Source: Rhodocyclaceae bacterium
GTDB taxonomy: Bacteria; Pseudomonadota; Gammaproteobacteria; Burkholderiales; Rhodocyclaceae
Reading direction: 5' to 3'
DNA: 64,000 nt
NCBI GenBank assembly: GCA_023150275.1
Contig: JAKLLG010000011.1
Coordinates: 1 to 64,000, forward strand
The translations under genes and the position numbers were made by a program. The notes below the pieces were generated by a model. It was given only the letters and a program-made list of their open reading frames with translations. It was not told the DNA's origin and did not search any database. Shown here piece after piece: positions 41,830-53,169 of this stretch (positions within the stretch are counted from its first letter, which is position 1; the number at the start of each line of letters is the position of its first letter).

Positions 41830-41989
41830 GAGCTTGTGAATAAATCTACTGCGCGCTCCGATTGCTTCGTTGGGCAGTGCCCGCTCCCCGCCTATCCAAG
41901 TGATATGTCTCGTAGCACGAACTTCGTTCGTCACTGCGCTCCGTCCGCCTTGCACTCGGACCGCTCGCCACGATTTCTGCACAAGCTCT
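41829..41989. mobile_element. MITE-like element with terminal inverted repeats
   Basis: AGAGCTTGTG (41829-41838) and CACAAGCTCT (41980-41989) are perfect inverted repeats. They extend to about 21 nt with two mismatches (GTGAATAAATC against GTGCAGAAATC). The 161-nt element holds no gene and has an internal palindrome, ACGAACTTCGTTCGT, near 41918-41932. It separates the hypothetical gene from the DUF1684 gene. No flanking target duplication is obvious. Confidence 0.5.
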
Positions 41990-42011
41990 GAGAAGCAGGT
42001 TTGCCGCTCGC

Positions 42012-42789
42012 TCAGTGCGGCCGCTTCTCGCCGGCCTCGACGGCAAACGGCAGCCAGTTTTCCGGCGGCGGCAGCGGGCAGGTGGCGAACGGCGTGAAGG
42101 CACAGGGCGGGCTATAGGCGAAATTGAAGTCGAGCACGATGCGGCCATCGATCGCGGCTTCGGTATTGAGAAAGCGGCCGGCGCCATAGGAGATGCGGCC
42201 GCTCGTCGCATCGCGGAAGACGAAGAAGACACCGCTCTCCGAAACATTCATCGGCAGCAGCGTGACGCGCTGCCCGCCAAGCTCGAACGCCGCCTGCCAA
42301 GCAACCGTTACCGGTTTCAGATCGCCGGTCACGTTGGGCACTTCCATCACCTGCGGCGGCTCCAGCGGCTGCCACTCGGCCTCGATACGCCAGGCGGGGT
42401 CATAGGCGAAGGTTTCGATGCCGGCAAAGGGCTGCGTGCGCATCCATTGCCGGTCGCGCAGGCGCACGGCAAGGCGCCCGTCGCGTTCGATGACGAAGAA
42501 GGCCAGCGCGTTGTGCTCTACCACCGTAGGCTCGCCGCCGGCATCGGTGCGCAAGGGGATGGCTGCCCCCGCTGCCGGCTGCCAGACAACGGCCGTACCC
42601 GCGCATTCGAGATAGCCGAGGGCGGCCGGCCCCTCGGGCAGAACAACGGCTGCATCGGCCGCACTGCCTACCGCGTTGGCACCCTCCTCCAGCCAGAACA
42701 GCCCGATCAGGCCAAGCCAGCTATCGGGGCCGGCGAGGCTCTCGGCGCGTGCAGTGCGCCAGCGCCGCCAGCGTTCGAGCAGCACCGGA

Positions 42790-42797
<8 letters not shown>
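42012..42797 (-). CDS. DUF1684 family protein
   Basis: A 261-residue DUF1684 protein. The N-terminal part has [20 protein letters not shown] and the C-terminal family signature is [24 protein letters not shown]. No signal peptide or membrane segment is present. The function is unknown. Its start overlaps the clpB 3' end by 8 nt, so the two are likely co-transcribed and this gene may share heat-shock induction. Confidence 0.9.
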
Positions 42798-45369
<2,572 letters not shown>

Positions 45370-45402
45370 TGCTGATCCTTTCGGGAGCGGGTTGCTCGGC
45401 AG

Positions 45403-45428
45403 ATGGGGGAGAAACGCGGAATTTCAAC
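45403..45428 (-). promoter_or_regulatory. sigma-32 (heat-shock) promoter of clpB
   Basis: On the minus strand GTTGAA (45428-45423) and CCCCAT (45408-45403), followed by CT, are 14 nt apart. This matches the heat-shock consensus in spacing and in the -10 element, with one mismatch in the -35. The clpB ATG is 34 nt downstream of the -10. Confidence 0.8.
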
Positions 45429-45439
45429 CGCCGTGCCGA

Positions 45440-45498
45440 CGTCTCGATTCCACAATTCGAGACGGAGAAGCGTCTACGCCTGTGGAAGATGGCGTCTC
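45440..45498. promoter_or_regulatory. cluster of CGTCTC/GAGACG sites, candidate enhancer for sigma-54 regulator
   Basis: CGTCTCGA (45440-45447) and TCGAGACG (45457-45464) are a perfect 8-bp inverted repeat. Further CGTCT half-sites occur at about 45471 and 45493. The cluster ends 42 nt, and the palindrome 76 nt, before the sigma-54 promoter at 45539. A similar palindrome precedes the second sigma-54 promoter (47722-47741). It also lies just upstream of the clpB promoter. Confidence 0.5.
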
Positions 45499-45538
45499 TG
45501 ATTCTAACTGTTGTGTTTTAAATCAATGACTTGCCTTC

Positions 45539-45554
45539 TGGCACACGCTTTGCG
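45539..45554 (+). promoter_or_regulatory. sigma-54 promoter of the truncated phaB-like gene
   Basis: TGGCACACGCTTTGCG matches the consensus TGGCAC-N5-TTGC, with GG (45540-45541) and GC (45552-45553) exactly 10 nt apart. The start codon is 46 nt downstream. An enhancer-binding-protein gene follows the controlled gene. Confidence 0.85.
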
Positions 45555-45599
45555 AATGAGGGACGGAGACAAGCCTCAACCCCAACAAAGGAGGAAGCC

Positions 45600-45992
45600 A
45601 TGCACACACAAAAAGTTGCTTTCGTTGCCGGTGCCATGGGCGGCATGGGCGCCGCCATCTGCCAGTCGCTCGCCCGCGACGGCTTGCGCGTCATTGCCGG
45701 CTGCCCGCCACGCTACCGCTTCAAGGATGAATGGCTGGCCATGCAGCGTGCGCTCGGCTTCGAGTTTCTTTCCGAGGAGCACGAGATCGCCGACGGCTGC
45801 GAACTCGCCCCCCTGCTCGACCGCATCGAGCGCGAGGTGGGGCCGGTCGAGGTGCTGATCAATAATGCCGAGATGACGCAGCTCCGCAATCTCGCCATGC
45901 TGAGCAGCCGCGCACGCGTCGTCAGCATCGAGCCGGTCGAGGGGGCCTACCGCACGCGCGTATGGCTTCCCGCCGGAACGCCGGCCCACTGA
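45600..45992 (+). CDS. truncated PhaB/SDR-like protein
   Basis: A 130-residue protein resembling the first 100 or so residues of acetoacetyl-CoA reductase PhaB. The NADP-binding motif is GAMGGMGAAICQSLA, followed by RVIAGCPPRYRFKDEWLAMQ and VEVLINNAEMT. The part with the catalytic Ser-Tyr-Lys is missing; instead it ends with an unrelated RTRVWLPAGTPAH. It therefore cannot be a normal reductase. The ribosome site AAAGGAGG and sigma-54 promoter are excellent, arguing that it is expressed. It may be a decayed gene kept as leader or a small protein with a binding or regulatory role. Confidence 0.75.
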   Translation: MHTQKVAFVAGAMGGMGAAICQSLARDGLRVIAGCPPRYRFKDEWLAMQRALGFEFLSEEHEIADGCELAPLLDRIEREVGPVEVLINNAEMTQLRNLAMLSSRARVVSIEPVEGAYRTRVWLPAGTPAH

Positions 45993-46157
45993 CGCGCGAC
46001 GGGCGACATAACGAGAGATGCGGCGACGTGCGCGCCACAATGATCGCAGCCCGCATGGCCCGGCCCCGATGCGCGTGAGCCGAACGGGCAGATAGCGCAT
46101 TCCGTGAGGCGGAATGTCTCCCGATAGAGACAGCGCAGCGTAAGATAGGAGCGCACC

Positions 46158-47660
46158 TTGCGCTTTTCGACCCTGACCCCATCGAACCTGACCCCATCGA
46201 ACCTGCTGAATTCGACACCGATCCAGATGCCGGACGTGACGCCACAACTCGATTACACGCAGATCCGCGCCCGCGCGATGGCATCGCTGTTCGAGGCCTT
46301 CGACAGCCTGTGCGAGGGAACCGTGGTCGTCGATCGCGACGCACGCATTGTCTGGATCAACGAGCGCTACGTCGCCCGCTTTGGCGTGACCCGCGCCGAG
46401 GACGCGATCGGCAAGGAAATCGAGGAGATCATTCCCACCTCGCTGATGCGCGAGGTGGTGCGCACCGGCCGCCCCCTGCTGCTCGACATTCTCGATGTGA
46501 ACGGCGAGACCTTCGTTGTCACGCGCATTCCGATCAAGGATGAGCGCGGCGAGACGATCGGCGCCATCGGCTTCGCGCTGTACGACAAGCTGCAGCCGCT
46601 GCAACCCTTCTACGCACGCCTGCACCGCTTGCAGCACCAGCTGGCGCAGACGCAGCAGCACCTCGCGGCCGAGCGGCGCGCCAAATACACCTTCAGCAAT
46701 TACATCGGCACCAGCCCGGCCGCCACGCAGGTGAAGCAGCAGGCGCGCCGTGCCGCGCGCCAGGACACGACCGTGCTGCTGCTCGGCGAAACCGGCACCG
46801 GCAAGGAACTGATCGCGCATGCCATCCACGCCGCCTCGGCGCGCGCCGACTGCCCCTTCGTTGGCTTCAACGTCGCGGCGATTCCGGACACGCTGCTCGA
46901 AGCGGAGTGTTTCGGTGCGGCGCCCGGTGCCTACACCGGCGCAGACAGGAAGGCGCGCATCGGAAAGTTCGAGCTGGCCAACGGCGGCACCCTCTTCCTC
47001 GACGAGATCGGCGACATGCCGCTGGCGATGCAGGCGAAGCTGCTGCGCGTGCTGCAGGAATCGGAACTCGAGCCACTGGGCAGCAACAAGGTGGTGAAGA
47101 TCGATGTGCGCGTCATTGCGGCCACTTCGCGCGATCTGAAGGCGGAGGTGGCCGCTGGCCGCTTCCGCGCCGACCTGTATTACCGCCTCAGTGTATTGAC
47201 CATCCAGCTGCCGCCGCTGCGCGAGCGTACCGAAGATTTCGGCCCGCTCTGCGACCATGTACTGGAGCAGATCGCGGCGCGCACGCGCCTGCCGCTGCGC
47301 GAACTTTCGCCGGAAGCGCTGGCGCTGCTGCAACGCTGCCAGTGGCCGGGAAACATTCGCGAACTGCGCAATGTGCTGGAGCAGGCCTGCATGCTCGCCG
47401 ACGGGCCACGCCTTGGCGAAGGTGATATCCGCGGCATCGTCATTCCGCCGGAGACGCTGCCGGCGACCAGCGCAGGGCAAGCCGCCGGCAGCGCCGCGGA
47501 AACCTACGACGCAGCGCTCGCGCGCTTCGAGCGAGATCTGATCGAGCGCACGCTGGCCGCCTGCGGCGGACGCGTCACCGATGCGGCCCGCCGTCTCGGC
47601 CTTGGCCGTGCGACGCTGTACAAGAAGATGGCGGCGCTCGGCCTGCAGTCCCGGAATTAG
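46158..47660 (+). CDS. PAS-containing sigma-54-dependent transcriptional activator
   Basis: A 500-residue enhancer-binding protein. A PAS sensor (about 42-145: [22 protein letters not shown]) is followed by a short coiled linker. The AAA+ domain has Walker A GETGTGKE (210-217), the sigma-54 contact loop GAYTGA (257-262, the usual GAFTGA with Tyr) and Walker [10 protein letters not shown] Fis-type helix-turn-helix ends the chain ([19 protein letters not shown]). There is no receiver domain, so a ligand or redox signal is probably sensed by PAS. TTG 46158 has GGAG 6 nt upstream; ATG 46227 is an alternative without a ribosome site. Sigma-54 promoters on both sides suggest the targets. Confidence 0.92.
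   Translation: MRFSTLTPSNLTPSNLLNSTPIQMPDVTPQLDYTQIRARAMASLFEAFDSLCEGTVVVDRDARIVWINERYVARFGVTRAEDAIGKEIEEIIPTSLMREVVRTGRPLLLDILDVNGETFVVTRIPIKDERGETIGAIGFALYDKLQPLQPFYARLHRLQHQLAQTQQHLAAERRAKYTFSNYIGTSPAATQVKQQARRAARQDTTVLLLGETGTGKELIAHAIHAASARADCPFVGFNVAAIPDTLLEAECFGAAPGAYTGADRKARIGKFELANGGTLFLDEIGDMPLAMQAKLLRVLQESELEPLGSNKVVKIDVRVIAATSRDLKAEVAAGRFRADLYYRLSVLTIQLPPLRERTEDFGPLCDHVLEQIAARTRLPLRELSPEALALLQRCQWPGNIRELRNVLEQACMLADGPRLGEGDIRGIVIPPETLPATSAGQAAGSAAETYDAALARFERDLIERTLAACGGRVTDAARRLGLGRATLYKKMAALGLQSRN
46173..46202 (+). repeat. 15-bp tandem duplication at the regulator N-terminus
   Basis: CTGACCCCATCGAAC occurs twice in direct succession (46173-46187 and 46188-46202), encoding LTPSN twice if the TTG start is used. 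It keeps frame and could have arisen by slippage. Confidence 0.9.
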
Positions 47661-47721
47661 GACACTTCCACGGCGGTAGACACATACCGCGCGCAGGACA
47701 ATTGACGCGTTGTTGTCATAT

Positions 47722-47741
47722 TCGTCTCGCCACAGAGACGA
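47722..47741. promoter_or_regulatory. CGTCTC/GAGACG palindrome, candidate enhancer site
   Basis: TCGTCTC (47722-47728) and GAGACGA (47735-47741) form a perfect 7-bp inverted repeat around 6 nt. It lies 52 nt before the GG of the sigma-54 promoter at 47793 and shares CGTCTC half-sites and a central CCACA with the site at 45440-45464. Confidence 0.5.
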
Positions 47742-47792
47742 GCCCCCGCAAGACACACGGATTTTCCCTTGTCTTTCAATTACATGCGCTTC

Positions 47793-47808
47793 TGGCATCA
47801 ATAGTGCT
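47793..47808 (+). promoter_or_regulatory. sigma-54 promoter of the substrate-binding-protein gene
   Basis: TGGCATCAATAGTGCT has GG (47794-47795) and GC (47806-47807) 10 nt apart, as sigma-54 requires, though the second element is TGC rather than TTGC. The start codon is 46 nt downstream, the same distance as for the promoter at 45539. Confidence 0.7.
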
Positions 47809-47853
47809 GAAGGCTCCTCCACCGATAACGAGTACATCCGAGGAGGAAACCGA

Positions 47854-49062
47854 ATGCACGCATCCACCACCGCCAGCCCGCGCTGGTACCCGCTTCGCCA
47901 GATCGGTCGCAGCATCGGCCGCGCGATATGCCGCGCCGTTTTACGCCGCATCGCCTGCGCGCTGCTGCTTGGCGCCACGCTCTCACCCACCTTTGCCGGC
48001 GACATCGTCATCGGCCAGGTGGCGCCGCTCTCCGGGGTGCTGGCGAGTACCGGCCGCGACATGGTGCTCGGTGCGCGCGTCTATTTCGACCACGTCAATG
48101 CCGGCGGCGGCATCCATGGCGCGCAGATCCGCCACGTGGTACTGGACGATGGCTACAAGGTCGACGAAACCGTGCGCGCCACGGAGACACTGATCGACAA
48201 GCATCAGGCGGTTGCGCTGATCGGCTTTGCCGGGACGGCGAATGTCGGCGAAGTGCTGAAGCGCGGCATTCTGGAGCAGCGCGGTGTTGCCCTCGTTGCG
48301 CCCTACACCGGCGGCGAATCGCTGCGCGGCAAGCAGAACCGCAACATCTTCCATATCCGCGCCGGCTACGCCGACGAAGCGGAACACATGGTGGACCACC
48401 TGGTCACGCTCGGTGTGACGCGCATCGCCGTCTTCCACCAGAACGACGGTTTCGGCGAAGCCGGCCGCAAGGGCGTTGACGATGCACTGGCGCGCCGCAA
48501 CCTGAAAATTGCCGCGGTCGCCACCTACGAGCGCAACACCGAGGATGTAAGCAGCGCCGTCGACACGATCCGCAAGGCCGATGCCGGCGCCGTGATCATG
48601 GTTTCGGTGAACCGCTCCACGGCTGCATTCACCAAGGCGTTCCGCAATGCCGGCGGCACGGCACAGCTGCTCAACATCTCCGTTGTGGATGCCGGCGAAC
48701 TGGTGAAGCTCTCCGGCGCGGCGGCGATGCATGGGCTCGGCATCTCGCAGGTGATGCCCTTTCCGTACAGCGAGGCACTGCCGGTCACGCGTGAATTCAA
48801 GCGCCTGTTCGCCAAGCACGCGGACAGCAATGCCGCGATTTCCTACACCAACTTCGAGGAGTTCATAGGTGCCAAGGTGCTGGTGGAGGCACTGCGCCGC
48901 GCGGGGCCGAACCCGGGCCCGGAGAAGGTGCTGCGCGCGCTCGAAACCCTGAGCAATTACGACGTCGGCGGCTTTTCGGTGAGCTTCTCGCCGAGCAACC
49001 GGATCGGTTCGCGCTATGTCGAGGTCACCGTGATCGGCCGCAAGGGCAATCTGCTGCGCTGA
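47854..49062 (+). CDS. ABC transporter substrate-binding protein (LivK type)
   Basis: A 402-residue periplasmic binding protein of the branched-chain amino acid family. The signal peptide is long and Arg-rich, ending near SPTFAG at about 49. The mature part begins [16 protein letters not shown], then [20 protein letters not shown] and [17 protein letters not shown]. No permease or ATPase gene is nearby, so it either serves a transporter encoded elsewhere or acts as a sensor partner. ATG 47854 has GAGGAG upstream, and a sigma-54 promoter precedes it. The ligand could be a short-chain or aromatic acid, given the CoA-transferase that follows. Confidence 0.88.
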   Translation: MHASTTASPRWYPLRQIGRSIGRAICRAVLRRIACALLLGATLSPTFAGDIVIGQVAPLSGVLASTGRDMVLGARVYFDHVNAGGGIHGAQIRHVVLDDGYKVDETVRATETLIDKHQAVALIGFAGTANVGEVLKRGILEQRGVALVAPYTGGESLRGKQNRNIFHIRAGYADEAEHMVDHLVTLGVTRIAVFHQNDGFGEAGRKGVDDALARRNLKIAAVATYERNTEDVSSAVDTIRKADAGAVIMVSVNRSTAAFTKAFRNAGGTAQLLNISVVDAGELVKLSGAAAMHGLGISQVMPFPYSEALPVTREFKRLFAKHADSNAAISYTNFEEFIGAKVLVEALRRAGPNPGPEKVLRALETLSNYDVGGFSVSFSPSNRIGSRYVEVTVIGRKGNLLR

Positions 49063-49214
49063 CCACGGGGGTGCAGTCGCTCAGGCGCACTGAATCATTT
49101 CGGATAGCGGAAGACATCGCACGCGCGCGCCTTGCGCTAAGCTATGACGCATCGACATTGCCATGGCCGCATCCCCGTGCCGCCGTGGCCGCCCCCAACG
49201 AGGAGACCGTGACC

Positions 49215-51215
49215 ATGCCGACTGCTTCCCATCCCCTTCTCGCCAACCCGCAGCACACCCCCGAGCGGCGCAGCAAGGTTGTCAGTGCCGCCGAGGCGGT
49301 ACGCCTGATCCGCGATGGCGATACGGTCGCTACCGGCGGCTTCGTCGGCATCGGTTTCGCGGAGAACATTGCGGTGGCGCTGGAAAAGCGTTTCCTCGGC
49401 GACGACCCGTTGAGCGAGCAAGGCACGCCGCGGAATCTCACCCTCTTGTATGCCGCCGGCCAGGGCGACGGCAAGGAGCGCGGTCTCAACCATCTCGGCC
49501 ATGAAGGGCTGGTGCGGCGCGTGGTCGGCGGCCATTGGGGGCTGGTGCCGAAGCTGCAGAAACTGGCGGTGGAAAACCGGATCGAAGGCTACAACCTGCC
49601 GCAGGGCGTGATCAGCCATCTCTTCCGCGACATCGCCGGCGGCAAGCCGGCGCAGATCTCGCGCGTCGGGCTGGGCACCTTCGTCGATCCGCGCCACGGC
49701 GGCGGCAAGATCAACGAGTGCACCACGGAAGACCTCGTCTCGCTGATCCAGGTAGGCGGCGAGGATTACCTGATGTACCGCACCTTCCCGGTACACGTCG
49801 GCATCATCCGCGGCACGACTGCCGACCCCGACGGCAACGTGACGATGGAAAAGGAGGCGCTGACGCTGGAAGCGCTGGCCATCGCGATGGCCGCGCACAA
49901 CTCGGGCGGCATCGTCATCGTGCAGGTGGAGCGCATCGCCGAGTGCGGCTCGCTCAATCCGCGCCAGGTAAAGATTCCGGGCATCCTCGTCGATTGCGTG
50001 GTGGTTGCCGAAAAACCCGAATACCACATGCAGACCTTCGCCGAAGCCTACAGCCCTGCCTTCGCCGGCGAGATCCGCATCCCGATGTCGAGCATCGAGC
50101 CGATGGCGATGGACGAGCGCAAGATCATCGCGCGCCGGGCCGCCTTCGAACTGGCGCCGAACAGCATCGTCAATCTCGGCATCGGCATGCCCGAGGGCGT
50201 TTCCAGCGTCGCTGCCGAGGAGAAGGTGATCGATCTGCTGACGCTGACCGCCGAGCCCGGCGTGGTCGGCGGCGTGCCGGCTTCCGGTCTCAATTTCGGC
50301 GCGGCGGTGAACACCGACGCGATTATCGACCAGCCCTACCAGTTCGATTTCTACGACGGCGGCGGGCTGGATGCCACCTTCCTCGGCCTCGCCCAGGCCG
50401 ACGCCGAGGGCAACCTCAACGTCTCCAAGTTCGGCCCACGGCTGGCCGGCGCTGGCGGCTTCATCAACATCAGCCAGAACGCGAAGAAGGTGATTTTCGT
50501 CGGCACCTTCACCGCCGGCGACCTGGAGGTGGCGATCGAGGGCGGCCAGATCAGGATCGTGCGCGAAGGCAAGGTGAAGAAGTTCGTCAGGGAAGTGGAG
50601 CACCGCACCTTCAGCGGCCCCTATGCCGCCCGGCGCGGCCAGCCGGTTCTCTACGTGACCGAGCGCTGCGTGTTCCGGCTGACGGCCGGCGGCCTTGAAC
50701 TGATAGAGATCGCGCCCGGTATCGACCTTGAACGCGACGTGCTCGCACAGATGGAATTCCGCCCGCAGATCAGCGCCGACCTGCGCCTCATGGACGCGCG
50801 AATCTTCGGCGAGGCGACCATGGGCCTGCGCAGCGCGCTGCAGACGCTGCCGCTCGAAAAACGGCTGAGCTACGACGCCAGCCAGAATCTGTTCTTCGTG
50901 AATTTCGACAACCTCGAAATCCGCCAGCAGGCGCAGATCGACGAGATTCGCCGGCTGATAGAGCAGAAGCTCGGCAAGCTGGAGCGCAAGGTTTACGCAA
51001 TCATCAACTACGACAATTTCAGCATCGCCCCGGAACTGCTCGACAGCTACATCGAGATGGTGCGCGACGTCGTCACCCGCTTCTACGCCCGCGTCACCCG
51101 CTACACGACGAGCGCCTTCACCCGCGCCCAGATCGGCGACGCGCTGTCTGCCCGGCACCTCGCGGCGCACATCTTCGACAACCATGGCGATGCGCTGGCG
51201 CAACTGAAGGACTGA
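49215..51215 (+). CDS. acyl-CoA:acetate/3-ketoacid CoA-transferase with C-terminal extension
   Basis: A 666-residue protein. The first 520 or so residues match two-domain class I CoA-transferases of the YdiF/propionate CoA-transferase type. They include [21 protein letters not shown] and, in the second half, [17 protein letters not shown] with the catalytic Glu. About 140 further residues, including [23 protein letters not shown] in part, form an extension absent from YdiF. It would activate short-chain acids. ATG 49215 follows GGAGACCGTG. It lies 152 nt after the binding-protein gene, probably in the same sigma-54 unit. Confidence 0.88.
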   Translation: MPTASHPLLANPQHTPERRSKVVSAAEAVRLIRDGDTVATGGFVGIGFAENIAVALEKRFLGDDPLSEQGTPRNLTLLYAAGQGDGKERGLNHLGHEGLVRRVVGGHWGLVPKLQKLAVENRIEGYNLPQGVISHLFRDIAGGKPAQISRVGLGTFVDPRHGGGKINECTTEDLVSLIQVGGEDYLMYRTFPVHVGIIRGTTADPDGNVTMEKEALTLEALAIAMAAHNSGGIVIVQVERIAECGSLNPRQVKIPGILVDCVVVAEKPEYHMQTFAEAYSPAFAGEIRIPMSSIEPMAMDERKIIARRAAFELAPNSIVNLGIGMPEGVSSVAAEEKVIDLLTLTAEPGVVGGVPASGLNFGAAVNTDAIIDQPYQFDFYDGGGLDATFLGLAQADAEGNLNVSKFGPRLAGAGGFINISQNAKKVIFVGTFTAGDLEVAIEGGQIRIVREGKVKKFVREVEHRTFSGPYAARRGQPVLYVTERCVFRLTAGGLELIEIAPGIDLERDVLAQMEFRPQISADLRLMDARIFGEATMGLRSALQTLPLEKRLSYDASQNLFFVNFDNLEIRQQAQIDEIRRLIEQKLGKLERKVYAIINYDNFSIAPELLDSYIEMVRDVVTRFYARVTRYTTSAFTRAQIGDALSARHLAAHIFDNHGDALAQLKD

Positions 51216-51319
51216 ATCCCCTGACCATGATTGGCAGCTTGCTTATTACCACCTAAGGCATAGAATCAGAAGGGAGCGATATTCGCATGTCTTGAAGGCT
51301 CACTTGGGGGGGATTGTCC

Positions 51320-53032
51320 ATGGAGAAATCGGCAGGTATGTCCTTGCGAAGCAAACTGCTGGGTTTGTCGGCGTTTACCATCATCGCCTTGGTCGTGCTC
51401 TTTTTTGTTTCGCTGGATGCGACAAAGGAGCAATTGATCCATGACCGCAAGGAAAAATTGCGGAATCTCGTCGAGACGGCGCACGCAACACTGAGCCACT
51501 ACGAGAAAGAGGCGAAGGAAGGTCGCCTGTCCGCCGACGACGCCAAGAAGGCGGCGAAGGATGCGATTCGCAGCATGCGCTACGACAAGGTCGAATACTT
51601 CTGGATCAACGACCTCGGCAAACCTGCACCCAAGATGATCATGCATCCGACGGTTCCCGCGCTCGAAGACAAGGTGCTGGACGCGGATCGTTTCAACAAG
51701 GCAACATCAATGCAGGCCGGCACCACCGGACCTGTCACCCAGTTGAGTGGCAAGAACCTGTTTGTCGCTTTCGTGGAGGTCGTGGAGACAGCCGGGACCG
51801 GATATGTTGGCTATCAGTGGCCACGGCCAAAGGCGGGAGGCGGCACGACTGACGAGCTTTATCCCAAGCTCTCGTATGTTGCCAAGTTCGAGCCCTGGGG
51901 CTGGATCATCGGCACGGGCATCTACATCGACGACGTCGACGCGATCTTCAAGCGCGAAGCCACCCGCTTCCTGGCTTGGGGAATCGGGATGGGTGGCTTC
52001 ATTGCGCTGGCGCTTTTCCTCGTTGGTCGCAACATCCTCGTGACGCTGGGTGGCGAGCCGCAATACGCTGCTGAAATCACGCGCCGGATCGCCGCCGGCG
52101 ACCTGACCACCGATGTGCATTGCAAACCGGGCGACACCACCAGCCTGCTTGCCGGCATGAAGACGATGCAGGACACGCTGCGCACGATGATCCGAGAGAT
52201 CGTCGGCGGTGCCGAACGTCTGGCCTCGGCTTCCGATCAGTTGCTGCATGCCTCGGAAGAAGTGGCAACGCGCTCCCGCCAGCAGAGCGAATCGGCATCG
52301 GCAATGGCTGCCGCGGTCGAGGAGATGACGGTCAGCATCGATCAGGTTTCGCACAATGCCGGGGAGGCGCACGGCATTTCGCAGGAGGCCGGCACCGTTT
52401 CCGAACAGGGCACCGGCATCATCCAGAATGCGGCGGTCGAGATGCGCAAGATCGCGGACGCCGTGCAGTCCTCGTCGCTGATCATCGAGGAACTCGGTCG
52501 CCAGTCGGACCAGATCACCTCGATCGTCAACACGATCAAGGAAATCGCCGATCAGACCAACCTGCTCGCGCTGAATGCCGCCATCGAGGCCGCGCGCGCC
52601 GGCGAGCAGGGCCGCGGCTTTGCGGTTGTCGCCGACGAAGTCCGCAAACTCGCCGAGCGCACCAGCATGTCCACCACCGAGATCGCCGGCATGGTCGAGA
52701 AGATCCAGACCGGAACGCGCAACGCGGTGACCAGCATGCAGACCGGCGTGACGCAGGCGGACAAGGGTGTGGCGCTGGCGAATGAAGCCGGCCAGTCAAT
52801 CATCAGCATCCGCGATGGCGCGCTACGCGTGGTGGATGTGGTGAATGACATCTCCTCATCGATCCGCGAACAGAGTGCGGCGTCGAGCGACATCGCCAAG
52901 AACATCGAGCACATTGCGCAGATGTCGGAGGAAAGCGCACAGGCAGTGCAGCACACGACCGACGCTGCACGTCACCTGCAGGAACTGTCAGCCGCCCTGC
53001 ATGCGTCGGTGAGCCGTTTCAAGGCAGTTTAG
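51320..53032 (+). CDS. methyl-accepting chemotaxis protein with Cache-type sensor
   Basis: A 570-residue chemoreceptor. A membrane helix (about 13-32) is followed by a periplasmic single Cache-like domain (about 35-210: [38 protein letters not shown]). A second helix lies at about 215-235, then HAMP, then a signalling domain with the conserved hairpin tip [21 protein letters not shown] in part. It lacks a C-terminal NWETF-type tether. ATG 51320 lies 8 nt after a GGGGGG ribosome site; TTG 51314 is weaker. Such Cache domains often sense small organic acids, which would suit the CoA-transferase upstream. Confidence 0.93.
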   Translation: MEKSAGMSLRSKLLGLSAFTIIALVVLFFVSLDATKEQLIHDRKEKLRNLVETAHATLSHYEKEAKEGRLSADDAKKAAKDAIRSMRYDKVEYFWINDLGKPAPKMIMHPTVPALEDKVLDADRFNKATSMQAGTTGPVTQLSGKNLFVAFVEVVETAGTGYVGYQWPRPKAGGGTTDELYPKLSYVAKFEPWGWIIGTGIYIDDVDAIFKREATRFLAWGIGMGGFIALALFLVGRNILVTLGGEPQYAAEITRRIAAGDLTTDVHCKPGDTTSLLAGMKTMQDTLRTMIREIVGGAERLASASDQLLHASEEVATRSRQQSESASAMAAAVEEMTVSIDQVSHNAGEAHGISQEAGTVSEQGTGIIQNAAVEMRKIADAVQSSSLIIEELGRQSDQITSIVNTIKEIADQTNLLALNAAIEAARAGEQGRGFAVVADEVRKLAERTSMSTTEIAGMVEKIQTGTRNAVTSMQTGVTQADKGVALANEAGQSIISIRDGALRVVDVVNDISSSIREQSAASSDIAKNIEHIAQMSEESAQAVQHTTDAARHLQELSAALHASVSRFKAV

Positions 53033-53169
53033 CCGGGCGGGGACGCTCTGCGGCCAGCGGGCTGCGGAGCGCCCTTGCAGCGATCACCTGTCTCACCTGA
53101 GCGCTGCGGAGCATCGCCCACGCTTTTCCTGATGCGACACAAGCTCGCCACCCTCAGGCAAGGGGCAAA

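Noticed and set aside
45576-48062. 828-codon minus-strand open frame across the regulator gene
   Set aside because: It covers the sigma-54 regulator, whose domains are unmistakable, and crosses two promoters.
49137-51203. 688-codon minus-strand open frame opposite the CoA-transferase
   Set aside because: Shadow frame; the plus-strand product has full family homology.
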